A stretch of 64,000 nucleotides of DNA from Isoetes taiwanensis (GCA_021234155.1 JAJEKV010000270.1:310001-374000); one strand, 5' to 3'; counted from the first letter of the stretch, positions 1-11,934 are shown. The notes: generated by a model from the letters alone, not told the origin. Program-made: numbers and translations.

Positions 1-1239
1 GAATAGAATAGTTTTAAGCGTCCCGCGAGGAGACAGGAGTCATACGAGTCATAACAATGGCGAGGGCTGGCATAAGATTTTCAATGGCTAGGGTTGAGGC
101 CGCTCCCTTCGGCCCTCACATGCATGCGCTGCTTGGATGGGCTAGATTAAGCTTTTTGGCGTGACTCTAGCCTTAAGTCACCGCCAATCCCTTGGCATCA
201 CCCATCGGGACTACTCGAGGTTGCATCTCCTGGCCCGTCGAGGAGGTAGGAAGGGTTGCATCTCCCTTCCGGGGTCTAGAGGTTCCCACACGGGCTGCTA
301 GAGAATCGTGGCTGACACACGATTAAAATTACCGAGCTTAACCCCCAAAACAAAGAGCCAAGCAAACACACAACTCTTGAAGGCCCGGTGACACACCATT
401 GCCCGGGAGGTTGGACCCATGCTGCGGCCCTGCGAAGTGACCCGACCATAGTCTAGCCCACTATGGGATCCCGTAGCCCCGCGTGGGGGGATCCTCCCTG
501 TTGCCTCTAGCCCGTTGTGTAGTCTTTGAGTCACATCATAGCCTCCCATAGCCCGGTGGGTTCCTATGCCTGGGCCGCATCTAATAGGAACTAAAGGGAT
601 CTAGACTAGGGCATACTACATAATGGCTACTAGGTCTCCTACCCCCTTCCCAATACAAGAGGAGCAAACATGATCAACCAACATCACATAGCATCACAAC
701 ATGATAATCATCATAGAACATCTTAACCTAATCCTTGCATCTAACTACGGTTAGGGTTCCTTGATTAGGGTTCAAGATGATGTTGATCACGAGGAGTTCT
801 AGGATGGCTCTCTGCAGCGAATCACAGTACTAACCCATGCAGGTGCCCCAACTTCCGGATGGATTACTAAAACACTACTCACGCCACGCTCGGGCTTACT
901 CCCTCCCAATCTGGCGTCTCCATGATCTTCAAGGTGTTAGAGGTAGCTCCCTCCACCTTTGATCGCTCAGCTCACGAGGGGCTGCCGCTATGCTATGTGA
1001 CGATTCACCAGCCTTGGAGTTTCAGCCTTGAGGTTCCCAGGCTGGTGGAGCGAGAAAAAGAGGCCTAGGTTAGGGTTTAGGCCTTTGTAGGTTAGGGTTC
1101 ACATGTTATGCCACATGGCTCCAATAGGAGTAGGAGATCCGTGTGGTGCCCAATAGGTTAAGGCCACGTGGAAAGTGGTGCTTAACCTAAGGTTGAACTA
1201 AAGTTATATGAATAACTTAGTCATGCCCCTAGTGTCACA
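1..1239 (-). mobile_element. Long terminal repeat (partial), copy A
   Basis: This is the right-hand part (in window orientation) of a long LTR. It ends at the motif AGTGTCACA and matches 31402-32586 of the second copy, where the same LTR is complete and flanked by a primer-binding site complementary to the 3' end of initiator tRNA-Met. The element reads on the minus strand. The left end lies outside the window, so a solo LTR cannot be told from a full element. No coding sequence is seen. Short TTAGGGTTTAGG-like words occur near 1065-1100 but do not form an array. Confidence 0.75.
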
Positions 1240-2325
1240 ATCTATGGTATACAAGGCTATGAAGATAGACTTGTATGGTAACAGAACTACGGAAATATAT
1301 GTATTTATGGCATATATTTCCGCAGGAACTTGTCACATTTGGCCATAGTTTGAAGGTTTTGTTATTTTCAGAGTGATTGGGTTACGTGGACCCGATTTTG
1401 GTATGCATATCTAAGCTGTGCAGAAACCTTCCACCAATTCTTAAAGAGCACATGCTTGGCTCTTTTTCTGATTCCCTCGGGGCAATCCCTTGTTTTGTGT
1501 GGGTTTTGGCATATTCTTGATATATGCGGTATATCATGAATATGTGGAAAACAGCTACAAAACTTACTCTTTGGCGATGAAATTGGCGGTCACTGTATGT
1601 GCAGGGCCGCATTGTTGAACCGTCTAACCCGGTGTGTAGTTTCGCTATCTTTCTCATTGCGCACCTCTCTTTCCACTCAACAATTGTTTTGTTAGGTTTA
1701 AGAAGAGGGCAAAGCGCCTGAATTTCTTACAAATCCCATCCGGCAGTACTTGACAGACTCCATTTGCCAATTAAGCACATCTCGATGGGAAGAATCCACC
1801 AAGCCATTTTCAGTTAGGGTTTGAATCCGTGATCTTGGTCGCACTTGATTTTGTGGCCAGCGGGAAGAAAATTTCTTGTTAAAGCTTCCGGTACAAGCGT
1901 AGGTGCCAGCTCCTCTGCCAGTTAAGTATTTCTACTTCTTGAAAATTTGATTAAGTTAGTTTACGGCTTCAACCACGACGCTTAGTGGAAATGTTTTCCA
2001 CTACTCTGTTGTTCTTGGCAATCTTGAATAGATTTCGTGTTTGCAAAGATTAAGATTTCCATGGGGATAGATGCAAGAAAGAGTCTGAATTGATGGCCAT
2101 TGTAAAACCCTTTTTGATCCGTCCTTTCTTAAAGGAGAAAGGCATTAAAAGCAGACTACTTTGGCTTGCAAAGGAGCAAAAATCCTTATCATTCAATCTC
2201 AAGCTCTGGGTGAAGAAGTACTCGCTTATAATAACTATTAGAGCTTTCCGTGTAGAACTAGTTACATTCTTCTTGTTTGATTTCAAACCTCCCCTTACAT
2301 CGTTTTGCTTACCTCCGGTGTAGAA
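1240..2325. other. Non-coding stretch between LTR and SETD6-like gene
   Basis: No convincing gene is seen. Copy B has the matching sequence at 32587-33671. A possible short 5' exon of the methyltransferase gene lies near 2050-2220, where copy B opens with an ATG at 33390, but frameshifts in both copies prevent a firm call. Confidence 0.5.
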
Positions 2326-4091
2326 AGGTGGCCGATTTGTTTATTGGATGCAACAAAGCCAATTGAATCTGATCTTGCTTTAAGCTTTGGGGAATGACGA
2401 CGGTTGTAGCATATGCTGGTGGAAGAGCGGTGTGTGATTTGAAGAAAGATGAAGTTATTGCAAAGATATGCAAAGCCTGTCTCAAAAGTAGAGACCCACG
2501 AGGGGCAGGTGATATCTTTGGAAGAAATGGAAACTAGCCGGGGTTTGGGATTAAACTGTGTTTATCATGTATAAGAAAAGCCCGGAAGGAGGTGTACCAT
2601 GGTTTTCCTACTTGAGTATCTTGCCATTCAAAGGAGATGATTCCATTTGTATGGAGTGAAAAGGAAATTATTGATAAACACCTTGTGGAATCCGAGGCTC
2701 CACAGGGTGAGCCCTCTTATTTATTTGAAGATGTAGATTTAATCAATTTATGTCGATATTAATGTTTGGACTTATGCATTCTAGTGTCCAGTGATTAAGG
2801 AGGATGAGTTCTTGTGGAAGGAAAGTTTGTGAAAAGCATTCTTCCTTTGACACATCAATATCCACTTTGGTTTCCAAAGGGAATACTTTAAACTTGAAGA
2901 CTATCACATTTGCCAAAATCATGGTTACATCGGTCTTTTTGACCAGTGATTTCCATGGATATGGGATGGTTCCATTAGCGAGACATGTAGGTGGCTGTAC
3001 TTCTTCTTTTTCAATATTAGGAGATGTTTTAAGTTGGGTGCTTTGAATATGGGTGTATTGTATTTATGGCTTTTGAACTTTTGGGTTTTAACCCACACAA
3101 GACATCGGTGAACATGTGCATTTTAGTGCCTCACCATTTAGGAGACATCCAGGTCATCAGTTGTTGAGACATTAAATAACTGAAACATGCCTATAGTGGT
3201 ATGTAGAGTGAGTTTGTTGGTGGAGTGATGATGGTGGTGATGATGATCCGGAATATTGGAAATGGTATTAAAAGATGTCAAGCGGAGATCAGGGGTAGCA
3301 AAGCATTTTGCTTCTTGTCTACTTCTTTGTATAGTTTCTGATGTACGAATTTTTGCCACGAGGTTTTAATACATATGGGACGGTCAAGCAATGTTGCCTT
3401 ATTGCTTAGATCACGACTTTCTGAGTGCAATAATCCATTTGATATTGTAAAATATTGACATGGACATTGTAATGGAAGTTTGTCAACTTCCTTTACAAAT
3501 AAGCATTTGGCAAGGCGAAAGTCATTGTGGAGGAAAGCTGGTTTTCACCATATTCATCACAAGGTGGTGAGTATTTTTGAGATCATATGGGAAGCCTCAA
3601 ATAGAGATGCTCTTGCTAATTTTTTTGGTGCAGCATGCCTCCGATTGTACTTTACGAATCTTTCCTCCTTTTTCGAGGAAAAAATCGGAGGAAATATAAA
3701 GATGATGTTACACATCTTAGGCTCTCAACCAAGACAACAACAGTTCCAAAGTTATAGCATGAACATTTTAATGAGTCACTTGCTATTGAGGAAAAGTAAT
3801 ATGGAGAACATTGGACTTGGATCAAAGAACATACAATGTAGGTTTCTCACGCCTGCAGTATGCAAGACTTTTCTGGCAATTATTGAAGCCCGTGACAGCC
3901 AATATCCTACAGATTCGGTTGATCAAGACTTGATTATCTTAAACCACACAAGTCCGGATAACTTTCAGGTGTTTCATTCGCTTTCCTTGAGGGTAAGCGA
4001 GTGCCAAATTTTGAGGAGATGCCAGTATAGACTACTTGCAAATTTGAAGAGAAGCTTATTTGCCAAAGCTCAAATTGAGGCAAGAATATGA
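2326..4091 (+). pseudogene. SETD6/RKM4-like SET-domain protein lysine methyltransferase, copy A (broken)
   Basis: Members of this family (SETD6, yeast RKM4, Rubisco LSMT relatives) transfer methyl groups from S-adenosylmethionine to lysines of partner proteins. Family features appear as scattered blocks. The 'PWFSYLSILPFK' and 'WSEKEI' region lies near 2605-2690 and the 'DFHGYGMVP' SET core near 2945-2975. The C-terminal substrate-binding domain is an open 203-codon stretch at 3480-4091, including FLTPAVCKTF and LRVSECQILR. Frameshifts and stops separate the blocks. Copy B (33672-35441) is better preserved and shows what is damaged here. The last 400 bases are identical in both copies. It may be a real pseudogene or a consensus-error version of an intact gene; I favour the latter for at least part of the damage. 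Confidence 0.72.
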
Positions 4092-5125
4092 GGCTAATAT
4101 TCTAGCATTTGCTAAATGTTCTTATTGTTTTGGTGTTGTTGTTAACAGCATGTGGCTACCCTTCCCAACTTGTTAAGGACACAAGTTGCAGGGAATGGTG
4201 CATGAAATCCAAACCCTTGTAGTGGAACTCTTTCTCTGGATTAGAAGTTCAAAGTGGGTCAACTAACCTTGCACTCTCAAAAATGCACTTTGAGATGTCT
4301 TATAACGGAAGTTAACAATAGGACATGGTTGAGCGACATCATTGCACATCGGATGTCCACGGACATCGTTGAGCGGCGTCACATGGCGCGTGGCATGACA
4401 CGCAGGCACGCCAACTTAGCAACATCAACAGCGATGCGTGCGAGCAATCATGATACGTCATACCCTCGACCCATTGTTCCAGCGGCGTTAACGTCTTTGA
4501 GGCAAGCGGCGTCTCGATCATAGTTCAACGACATCATGTAAATGCGTTTATGGTCGGCGATCTCTTGTAGCGTAATTGGCATTGCAAATTGCTATACTTG
4601 CAAGTCACTAACAATGGCCATGTTTCTGAGGCATATTTGCCTTTGTAGATAGAGGATGCCTTTATTATATTTTCTTTGCCTCTTTTCTCAATGTCATAGG
4701 CCTAGTCCGTATATAATGCTCGCTTCTCTCTCTCTATATGTTTTTTTGTTATTTTTCCTAGTGATGCATGCCATCATTTGAAAGCATTCTCAATATCTGT
4801 CACCATTTCTACTCCATAATCTACATCAACTAGTGAATTGTTATTGCTGGCTATTTGTTGCTATTCAAACCTTTCATATTAAGTTACTTTGAAAATCCAT
4901 TTTGTATTGGGGGGATATTTCGCAATGGTGGAAACTATGATTCGGTATTCATATCGGTATGAATATCGGTATTGTATTGAAAATGGTATGTTTGTGCATG
5001 TTTGAGTTGCTTCTTTGTTGTGAGGGGCAAGTTTCTATTTCAATGTTGTCTTTGTGTCATGTTTTTTTAAGTGAACTCAATGGTGTGAGAAAAGAAATTT
5101 GGGACTGTTTTGGAAGCCTCGGCGT
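4092..5125. other. 3' flank of SETD6-like gene with a cluster of CGTT-AACGAC-type repeats
   Basis: No gene is seen. At 4320-4550 lies a degenerate copy of the repeat cluster that is clearer in copy B (35673-35900). Blocks on both sides (to 4280, and 4570-4900) match copy B almost base for base, while the cluster itself is heavily altered. Confidence 0.5.
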
Positions 5126-5254
5126 GTCGATATGCGAGTGGCTCGAATTTGGAAAGCACGTGGAGGCGGAGAGGCGGTGAGGCGAGGAGCACACACCGCG
5201 GTGTGGACATGCGGATATGCCCGATTCTGTAAGTCACGGTTCTCTCATATCGAC
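5126..5254 (+). other. tRNA-like (class II) remnant, copy A
   Basis: The ends GTCGATATG and CATATCGAC are perfect complements and would form an acceptor-type stem. An A-box-like GAGTGG follows the 5' end. About 130 bases separate the ends, too long for a normal tRNA. It resembles a serine or leucine tRNA with an insertion, or a tRNA-derived SINE head. A second B-box-like arm (TGGGTTCAAGTCCCA) lies downstream at about 5366-5381. No intact tRNA can be folded here. Confidence 0.4.
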
Positions 5255-5837
5255 TTCCGGTAGAAAGCAGAGCGGGGGCAAGTTTGTATAGAGCGAGGGC
5301 TTGGCCGGGGTAAATGAAGCCGTTTAGGCCTCTCGGACATTGTTTTCTGTTGTGCAAGGATCCCGGTGGGTTCAAGTCCCATATTCATTTTTTTGTCCAG
5401 TTTTATTTCTTCTTGTGGGGGATTTCTTGTGTGTTTATTTCTTACCGAGGGCTTAGTGTTTTAGGCATCCAGGGTGTAAAATCCTATTTCGGATGGCCCG
5501 GTTTGGTTCTCTTACTAAAATGCAAGGGGAAGTAAAACATAATAGGGTTTTGATCCCTTGCGGAATGGAGGAGCATCCGCGACTAGATTAAGCCCTCTTT
5601 GCTTGCTCAAATGCTGTCTCCACTCTGTTGCAAAATCCTAGTTTTGTGGTTCGACATAAAAATGCGATGTAATGGTCTTGTAGAAGTTTAATAAAATATG
5701 GTTTCGCCAACCATGTGTTCAATCGAGACCTTAGAAAGTGGCACATTTTTTATCAAAAAGATCCGGGTTTGCCAATCTAGTATCATCTGCAGAGGCATAT
5801 GCTCCAAATAATGCCAACACCTTTCTGGCCAATTTAT

Positions 5838-5856
5838 TCTCTCTCTCTCTCTCTCC
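5838..5856. repeat. CT microsatellite
   Basis: A short run of CT dinucleotides, shared with copy B (about 37190-37206) but of different length. Confidence 0.85.
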
Positions 5857-6025
5857 TCTGGCAAGTGTGCTTGTCAATAATGTTTTACTTGGACATTTTC
5901 ACATTAGAACAAATGTATCTTCACTTTCCTTTGCCGCTAAAGCTAATCAACTTGTCCATGCCGATATTCATGTTTGGTTGAACATAATAATTCGAAATAT
6001 AAATTAAAATTGGAGAATTAAACGC

Positions 6026-6100
6026 AACTCAGAACCGCGTTCTAGTGGTTAGGAGTTGAATTTGTTGACGAGTAGGTCACGAGTTCGAGACAGCGGTGAT
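6026..6100 (+). repeat. tRNA-derived SINE-like unit, copy A
   Basis: An A-box-like TAGTGGTTAGGAG at about 6043 and a B-box-like GTCACGAGTTCGAGAC at about 6076 are spaced as in a tRNA gene, as expected of an internal RNA polymerase III promoter. There is no cloverleaf-quality acceptor stem, so this is better read as a SINE head than a tRNA. The same unit is at 37377-37450. Confidence 0.5.
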
Positions 6101-6186
6101 ATGAAAATGGTTGGGCATGGCCATGTCCCTACTACTGCCTCAAAAGCAGATTCCAAATTCTGAGCTTCTATCCTTTTTCCTCCAGC

Positions 6187-6410
6187 TTGAATCTGCGAAC
6201 CTTTTCGCATGCACTGGCCAGTCGTTTCAATCTTTCGTTTCAGCCATATAAATGCGATGCATGTTTAAATATAGAAGGGTTCAATGCTTGAACTGAATCT
6301 GCGAACCTTTTCCGTGTAGATGTGCAAGCACTGGTCAGTCTTTTCAATCTTTCGTTTCCGCCATATAAATGCGGTGCATGCTTAAATATGGAAGGGTTCA
6401 ATTCTTGAAC
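6187..6410 (+). repeat. Two-unit direct tandem repeat, 106-base period, copy A
   Basis: Two units start with GAATCTGCGAACCTTTTC (6189 and 6295). Each contains a TATA-like CCATATAAATGCG and ends with GAAGGGTTCAA. Promoter-like content suggests LTR U3 material, perhaps of the copia element downstream, but this is inference. Copy B carries the same pair at 37540-37762. Confidence 0.75.
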
Positions 6411-7077
6411 TGGATCACCTAATGGAGATGGCTGGTGGAAAAAATGTTGAAGGTTAGTGGTTTTCAGGACATGGTTTAAGTATACTTCCTTGATTTCTTG
6501 AAGCTAGCATCAAGGCAAGTTCTTCTTAGAACATATTTCTTAAGAATTAATTTTGGCCTTTCTGAATAGCTGGACGTTCATGATGGCAATTGAACAAGAC
6601 AAGCTTATTCAAGATCTTTCTTCTCCACCATCTAGCTAGCTTGTAGTTGTTCAAGCTTAACTCTAAGACGTGAACCTTTAAAGGCTAACCTAACTTGATC
6701 TAGTGTGCTCCAATAATTCATTTTTGAGAAAATTGTGCAGTTAGTCACATCCAGTTTTGAAGAATTGATGCTTCTCCGCAATTAAATCCAGCAAATATTT
6801 TTTATATTTTCGTCTGCATAAATAGTACAGTAAACTATTTCCAGCGTAAGAGGCCACTTCAATAAATGAGTGGCGAGTTTGAGAGGTCCGTATGCATTTG
6901 ACCGATATGCTTAGAATTTGCAATGATGGGAGGACTATGAGTGTATGCTTGATGAATAATGTTAAGAACTTATCGAGCTGCAGTATACATATCATCATCT
7001 GTACAAATATTGAAAAGGAAAAGCAAGCTCTCCATAGTGCTGCTTCTGCAAATGAACCCCTCACCCATCATGCGGTG

Positions 7078-7497
7078 GTTATCACAAGTCCAGAGCATGT
7101 CTCTTGGACTAAAGCTTTGGACGAAGAGTTTAATTCTCAATTATACATAGGAACTATGTCTACTTCCTAAAGGTAGGAAAGCCATTAGCAGCAAATGGAT
7201 ATTCAAGTTAAAATATGATGAGAATAATCCTGTATCTAGAATTATAAGGCCAGGCTTGTTATCAAAGGATGCTCACAAAAAGATGGCATTGACTACCATC
7301 AGACATTTGCTCCAATAGTGCTCCCTTCTGTATGGATGGTCTTGGCAATATCTGCTGCCTTGGATCTTGACTTGCAGCAGATGGACATCAAGTTTGCTTT
7401 TTACATGGCAAATTGCATGATGAAGTCTATATGAAACACTCCCAGGGTATGCTAAAGGGCAAGATGATCTTGTTTGCATGTCTATGGAATGAAATAG
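7078..7497 (+). pseudogene. Ty1/copia reverse transcriptase remnant, 5' piece, copy A
   Basis: This is the N-terminal part of a copia-type (RVT_2) reverse transcriptase: WTKALDEEF, KAISSKWIFKLKY, YKARLVIKG, DYHQTFAPIV and QMDIKFAF are all recognisable. In an intact polyprotein it would copy the element's RNA into DNA. The reading frame has indels. It breaks off after VCMSME, just before the expected 'KSLYGLKQ' segment, because a 2.85-kb LTR element has inserted; the frame resumes at 10352. No gag, protease or integrase was found upstream, so only the pol 3' half remains. Confidence 0.85.
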
Positions 7498-7751
7498 TCT
7501 TGGAATATATGACATTTGTATGATCTACAACAACAATGCTATATATAGCCAGGACTGTTGAGCTCAACGACTATATAAACAGGCACAACCCTGGTTCTTG
7601 ATCAGCCAACTAAAGCGCTTCTTTTGATTCCTCCGTGCTATGCACTATGGGCTGGTCCGAGTCCTATTCGGGACATGACGATGGATGAGGCATCCCCCTT
7701 GTTCCTAGTTCTTCCATATTTCTTCTTGATTGTCTTCCTATATCTGCAACA
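7498..7751 (+). repeat. 5' LTR of the nested non-autonomous element, copy A
   Basis: Roughly 90% identical to the 3' LTR at 10102-10351 by eye. It contains TATA-like boxes near 7541 and 7573 and ends in CTGCAACA. Confidence 0.85.
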
Positions 7752-7763
7752 GGTTATGGGCTC
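7752..7763 (+). promoter_or_regulatory. Primer-binding site of half-tRNA type
   Basis: GGTTATGGGCTC directly follows the 5' LTR. Ten bases (GGTTATGGGC) are complementary to the anticodon stem-loop of initiator tRNA-Met (..GCCCATAACC..) rather than to its 3' end. Drosophila copia is known to prime from such an internal tRNA fragment. Confidence 0.6.
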
Positions 7764-10101
7764 CTCTGCCTAAAATCACCTAAGTTGCACTGCTATCAAA
7801 ACCGTGATTACCATAACAACCATATTTTTATCGTTGTTAATTGATCTCTGGAATCGGTGAGCCTTTTTTCTTACCTCAAGTTTTACCTCTGCACACATCC
7901 TGCCAATAATAATGCCAATAATAATCCTCCTGATTTCTGAAACTCTACTTATTTTTTGGATCCAAAATTTCTTCGCATTGCTTTCGAGTTTGGTGATTGC
8001 TGATGCCCTGCTATACTTCCTCTTCATCTTTTCCTACCCGCCCACTTCATGCCCGTGAGTGCTGCTTCAATTTCTTTTTCTTGATATTATTTCAATAAAT
8101 CATCTCTCCTCCAGCCTCCTTGTCTCTTGCATGCCATTTCAATTTATTTGCAACAAGGACAAAACACAATGCAGTATGCATTTCTTCATCTTGTTGAATA
8201 CCAGGGGCTTTCAGTGATCCAGTGGAATGCATGTCACCTTCTGGCCTAAGATAATAGCCTTTCTTGTACCTTTGTTCTCAACTCCATCCTGCTGATTTTG
8301 CCTTCATTCTTGCTTCCTCCTGTGCCATGGATTTTCTCCTATCCTCATGTTCTTTAAAGGAACGCGCTTTGGAAGCATTCCTCTTCTATATGTTCATTAC
8401 CTCATGTGACCTACCATCCAGTCCTCCCCGTTTTCCTTTAAGTCTGCCCTATTGGTATCTGCCTATTTTATTATTCTGAACTTGTTTTCTTATCTGCTAA
8501 CCATCATTTCTTTCTCTGTTACTCTTGACAGCCTATTTGTTATTTTCTTGCTGCTGCTTATCTTGAGTACCAACCTATATTGTTGGCTTGCTCAAGCTAA
8601 ATCCTTAGTCCTTGTTAAGGTCTTTCGCTGACTTCTCCTAGGATTACAGGTTGCTTGTGCTTGCTTGGAAGTGACCTTTATTTGATATATCCGACAGCAA
8701 CTGTTGAAGGTGAAAGGTATTATTACTCTGGAGGGAGGATGTGAATAATTGCCTATCTCTTATTTTGCCATCTGCAAATTTTCTTTGCCTATAAAGGCTT
8801 CTCTCTCTCTCTTTTAATCTGTAGCTCACTGTTTAAGTTGGTTTCATGGCATGTATCTTGTCTTGCCCTTCTTTTTTCCATCGTATCTCATGTGCCCTTT
8901 CACCTCTCTGCCTTCTTTCTTACTTTTCCCTTCCCTTCATCTTGTCATTCTGATCCTTCCTAATCCCATTCTTTTGCACTGCACCTTGTTGAAAATATCC
9001 TTTAGCCCTTCAAAATATCTGATTGTCTATTATCTTTATGTTACATATGCTCTTAGGGTGAACCACACGCGGATTTGCTGCTCCTATGTGGTCAAAAGCA
9101 TCTGATTCCCTTGTTGAAATCTGGGTGAATGGTGGAATGTATGGATCAACCAACTATTTGCTCTATGATTATGCAGTTATCTCTGTTCGTTCTCTTGATA
9201 ACCAATTCTGCTACTGAGAATGTTTTTTGAAGCCTACCATCTTCTATCAGATATGTGATGTACAATTTGGAGGATGTTTGGCTTCCAAGATTGCAATGAA
9301 GAGTTTGGAGCATGGTTTCTAAAATGGGTGCATAAACAGAAGCCAGGAATGCAAATCATAGACCTGCTTCACATTAACTCTGTCACTTGCAGCTAGTTTT
9401 GATTATGTGGTTGGAATATGTGACGGGGTTATTCGGCATTTAATCATGTCTTAGACAAGCAACTGTTATGCAGCTTGAATAACATTCAACATCTTTCAGT
9501 TTTTTCTGTGGAAGAGATCTTGGAAACATGATCTTAATGGTCTGGTCCCGCATCAAGTACTGCAGCACTAGAACCTTTGTATCGAATGTCACTGTCAGAA
9601 TATGAGTCTGATGACATACTTTTTTTGTTTCTTGAGTGTCCTTGCCAGGATATAAGCCTGGAAGACATCTCTGTTTTGTGGATAGCGATGTTCTAGCCAG
9701 TAGGCAAGTGGAGCAATGTGGATACTCCCTTGCTGAGTCTGAATGACATCGCCTGGAAGACCTCTTCATATGGTTTTGATGTCCACGCCAGTATGAGTCT
9801 GGGTGACATTTTATTGAGTGTTTTGCCAAGAAATAGCTTGGAAAACCTCGCTAGTTTACAAGTTACTGCCAGTAGGTAATTAGAGCAAGTAGGTAATTAG
9901 AGCAGTGTGGATGTTCTATTGCTGAGTCTGGGGAACATGCACTTGTGGCACAATGCACTTGTGGCACGGTCAAATTTGCACAGGTGATCTTGATGATCAA
10001 AAAATTTCTTCATGCATTTTTGGCATCCCTTTGAGTGGGGGTGCCGTAGTTGCGATGTTCAAAGAGAGCCTTCATTGCATTTTGGCATCTTTGAGTGGGG
10101 G

Positions 10102-10351
10102 TGTTGGAATATATGACACTTGTATGATCTACAACAACAATGCTATATATAGCCAGGACTGTTGAGCTCCAACGACTATATAAACAGGCATAATCCTAGT
10201 TCTTGATCAGCCAACTGAGGGCTTCTGATTCCTCCGTGCTAGGCGCGCTATGAGTGTGGTCGATTTATTCGGGACATGTGTGATGCATGGGGCATCCTCC
10301 TTGTTCGTAGTTCTTCCATATTTCTTCTTGATTGATTTCATATCTGCAACA
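10102..10351 (+). repeat. 3' LTR of the nested non-autonomous element, copy A
   Basis: Starts TGTTGGAATATATGACAC after a purine-rich tract and ends CTGCAACA, followed by the target duplication AATAG. Confidence 0.85.
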
Positions 10352-11412
10352 AATAGTCACCCCCACTTCCCCTCTCCATATGATATAAAACTAGTCACGC
10401 CTTTTTCATTGCCCAAGGATTTGTGAGAAGTAACGCAGAATGGGTCATCCCTTATCATAGTTGTTTCTACATTGGACAACCTCATCCTAGCAGTTATTGA
10501 TTCATGTCCTATGGCAGATGTTAAACAGAGCCTGGCTCATAGGTTCAAAGCATTTTCTGGGCATACAGATTCTTTGAGACAAGAGGGTCCAAACCATCAC
10601 CTTTCATCAATTTAAAGGCATTGGCACTTTGTTCCATAAATGTCATATGAAGTCCAGCAAAGCAGTAAGTACTATCATAAATTGCGCTTGGACATTTGAA
10701 TCTAAGTCAAGTATTTCAAAGGACCATGAATTGGATATTCCATACTGCAGCGTAGTTGGTTCTCTCATGCATTTCATGGTATGCAGTAGACAAGACTTGG
10801 CAGAAGGTTATAACTGTGAGTCAATTTATGGAGCATCCTATAGTGAAGCATTGGCAGGCTCTTAAATGTACTCTCGATATCTCTAAGCTCATCCTACTCT
10901 TGACATTACCTATTGTGGGAACCATGCTAATAACCTCCTACTTTCAGGTCATGTTGATTCTGATTATGCAGGTGAAAAAACCACTTGAAAGTAGCATATC
11001 TGCTTCTCTCTTTAGCTCCAAAGGGAGGTAGTAAGCTGGTCCAGCAAAAAGGAGGGGGCTAATGTCATAACTACTTGTGAATCGAGTCTATAGCCATCTA
11101 TGCAGCAGCAAAAGAAGCCATCTGGTTTAGGAGATTAATGAAAGACCTTTCGAGGTGAGCAAAAGAACCTACTATTCTTCTTAATGATAATAGAGCAGTT
11201 GTGAGTTTTGTAAAGAATCCCATTTTTTTTTTAAAGCCAAAGCGCATGGATATCTAAGGTAGAGGAAGGCAACATTACCATTCAGCATGTGAGCACTCAA
11301 CATATGACAGCTGATGTGTTTTATTAAATATCTACTAAAGAAAAGGTTCATTAAATGTCTTGAAGAACTTGGCATGGGTAAACCTGAGTATTACAAGCAT
11401 GGAGCTTCATAG
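10352..11412 (+). pseudogene. Ty1/copia reverse transcriptase/RNase H remnant, 3' piece, copy A
   Basis: Continues the reverse transcriptase interrupted at 7497. Recognisable segments in order: VDNLIL (from the VDDLIL active-site block), YCSVVGSLMHFMV, the 'HVDSDYAG' RNase H start, AAAKEAIWFRRLMK, LNDNRAVV, and the C-terminal FIKCLEELGM. Several frameshifts and stops make it non-functional. Copy B is at 41702-42762 and a further partial copy at 43935-44728. Confidence 0.85.
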
Positions 11413-11930
11413 GATAAAATTGAGCATCGTAGCTCTTGGAGTTAATGTGCGTTCTTGTCATTTTGCTTGTTTGGTCAACTGGTGAATTTATTAGTTTGCA
11501 GAATTAACAAGTGTTATAGATCTATCACCTTTGAGGGGAGATCCTTTCTTCAAGTTATATGTAACAGACCAAGTCATACTTAAGGCAGAGTGGTGGAAGA
11601 CTGTTGAGTTAGCATGTTAAGGTTCAATTATTTGCAGTTAGGTTTTATTTTGCAAACGAGTTTAGCATGTCTCAAAAAAATGGATGGGGCGACCATAGTC
11701 TTTCTCAATATCAAAGCGGGTCGGTTGGGAGTTTGTATTCTTACCACCAACACTCTGATGTATAAGTGCTCTCCTACTTTGGATGAAAGATATTATTTTC
11801 CGGTATCAATTTTCTTACTGTTAAATAGCTTAATGGGTGGTAGCACAAATGCCAAGTAGCTCTTTGAGGCCTATGCACACCCTTCATTAAGGATTAAAAC
11901 TCCTTTGCATGATCACTCTCTGTCTTCCAG
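11413..11930. other. No gene seen
   Basis: Follows the copia RNase H end and may contain its 3' LTR, since TGTTGAGTTAG follows a purine-rich GAGTGGTGGAAGA at about 11590. No matching left LTR could be found, so the boundary is not called. Confidence 0.4.
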
Positions 11931-11934
11931 AAAG

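Larger units (their letters stand above)
7498..10351 (+). mobile_element. Non-autonomous LTR retrotransposon (2.85 kb) inserted in copia pol, copy A
   Basis: LTRs lie at 7498-7751 and 10102-10351, about 250 bases each. The 3' LTR begins TGTTGGAA and both end CTGCAACA; the 5' LTR start is altered to TCTTGGAA. A perfect 5-base target duplication AATAG flanks the element (7493-7497 and 10352-10356). The primer-binding site begins at 7752 (GGTTATGGGC) and a polypurine tract TTTGAGTGGGGG precedes the 3' LTR. Each LTR carries TATA-like CTATATATAG and ACTATATAAAC. The 2.35-kb interior has no gag or pol, only pyrimidine-rich sequence and degenerate GAGTCTG..GACAT repeats. It is a TRIM/LARD-like element that needs enzymes from elsewhere. 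Confidence 0.88.

Noticed and set aside
1060-1105. TTAGGGTTTAGG-like words resembling plant telomere repeat
   Set aside because: Only two or three imperfect units, inside an LTR, in both copies; not an interstitial telomere array.
3138-3359. Histidine-rich run in a minus-strand frame
   Set aside because: It is the complement of the GATGATGGTGGTGATGAT acidic-loop codons of the SETD6-like gene, so a shadow.
9440-9829. 129-codon minus-strand frame (and its copy at 40834-41178)
   Set aside because: Lies in the interior of the non-autonomous LTR element over degenerate repeats; no domain, and conserved only because the region is duplicated.
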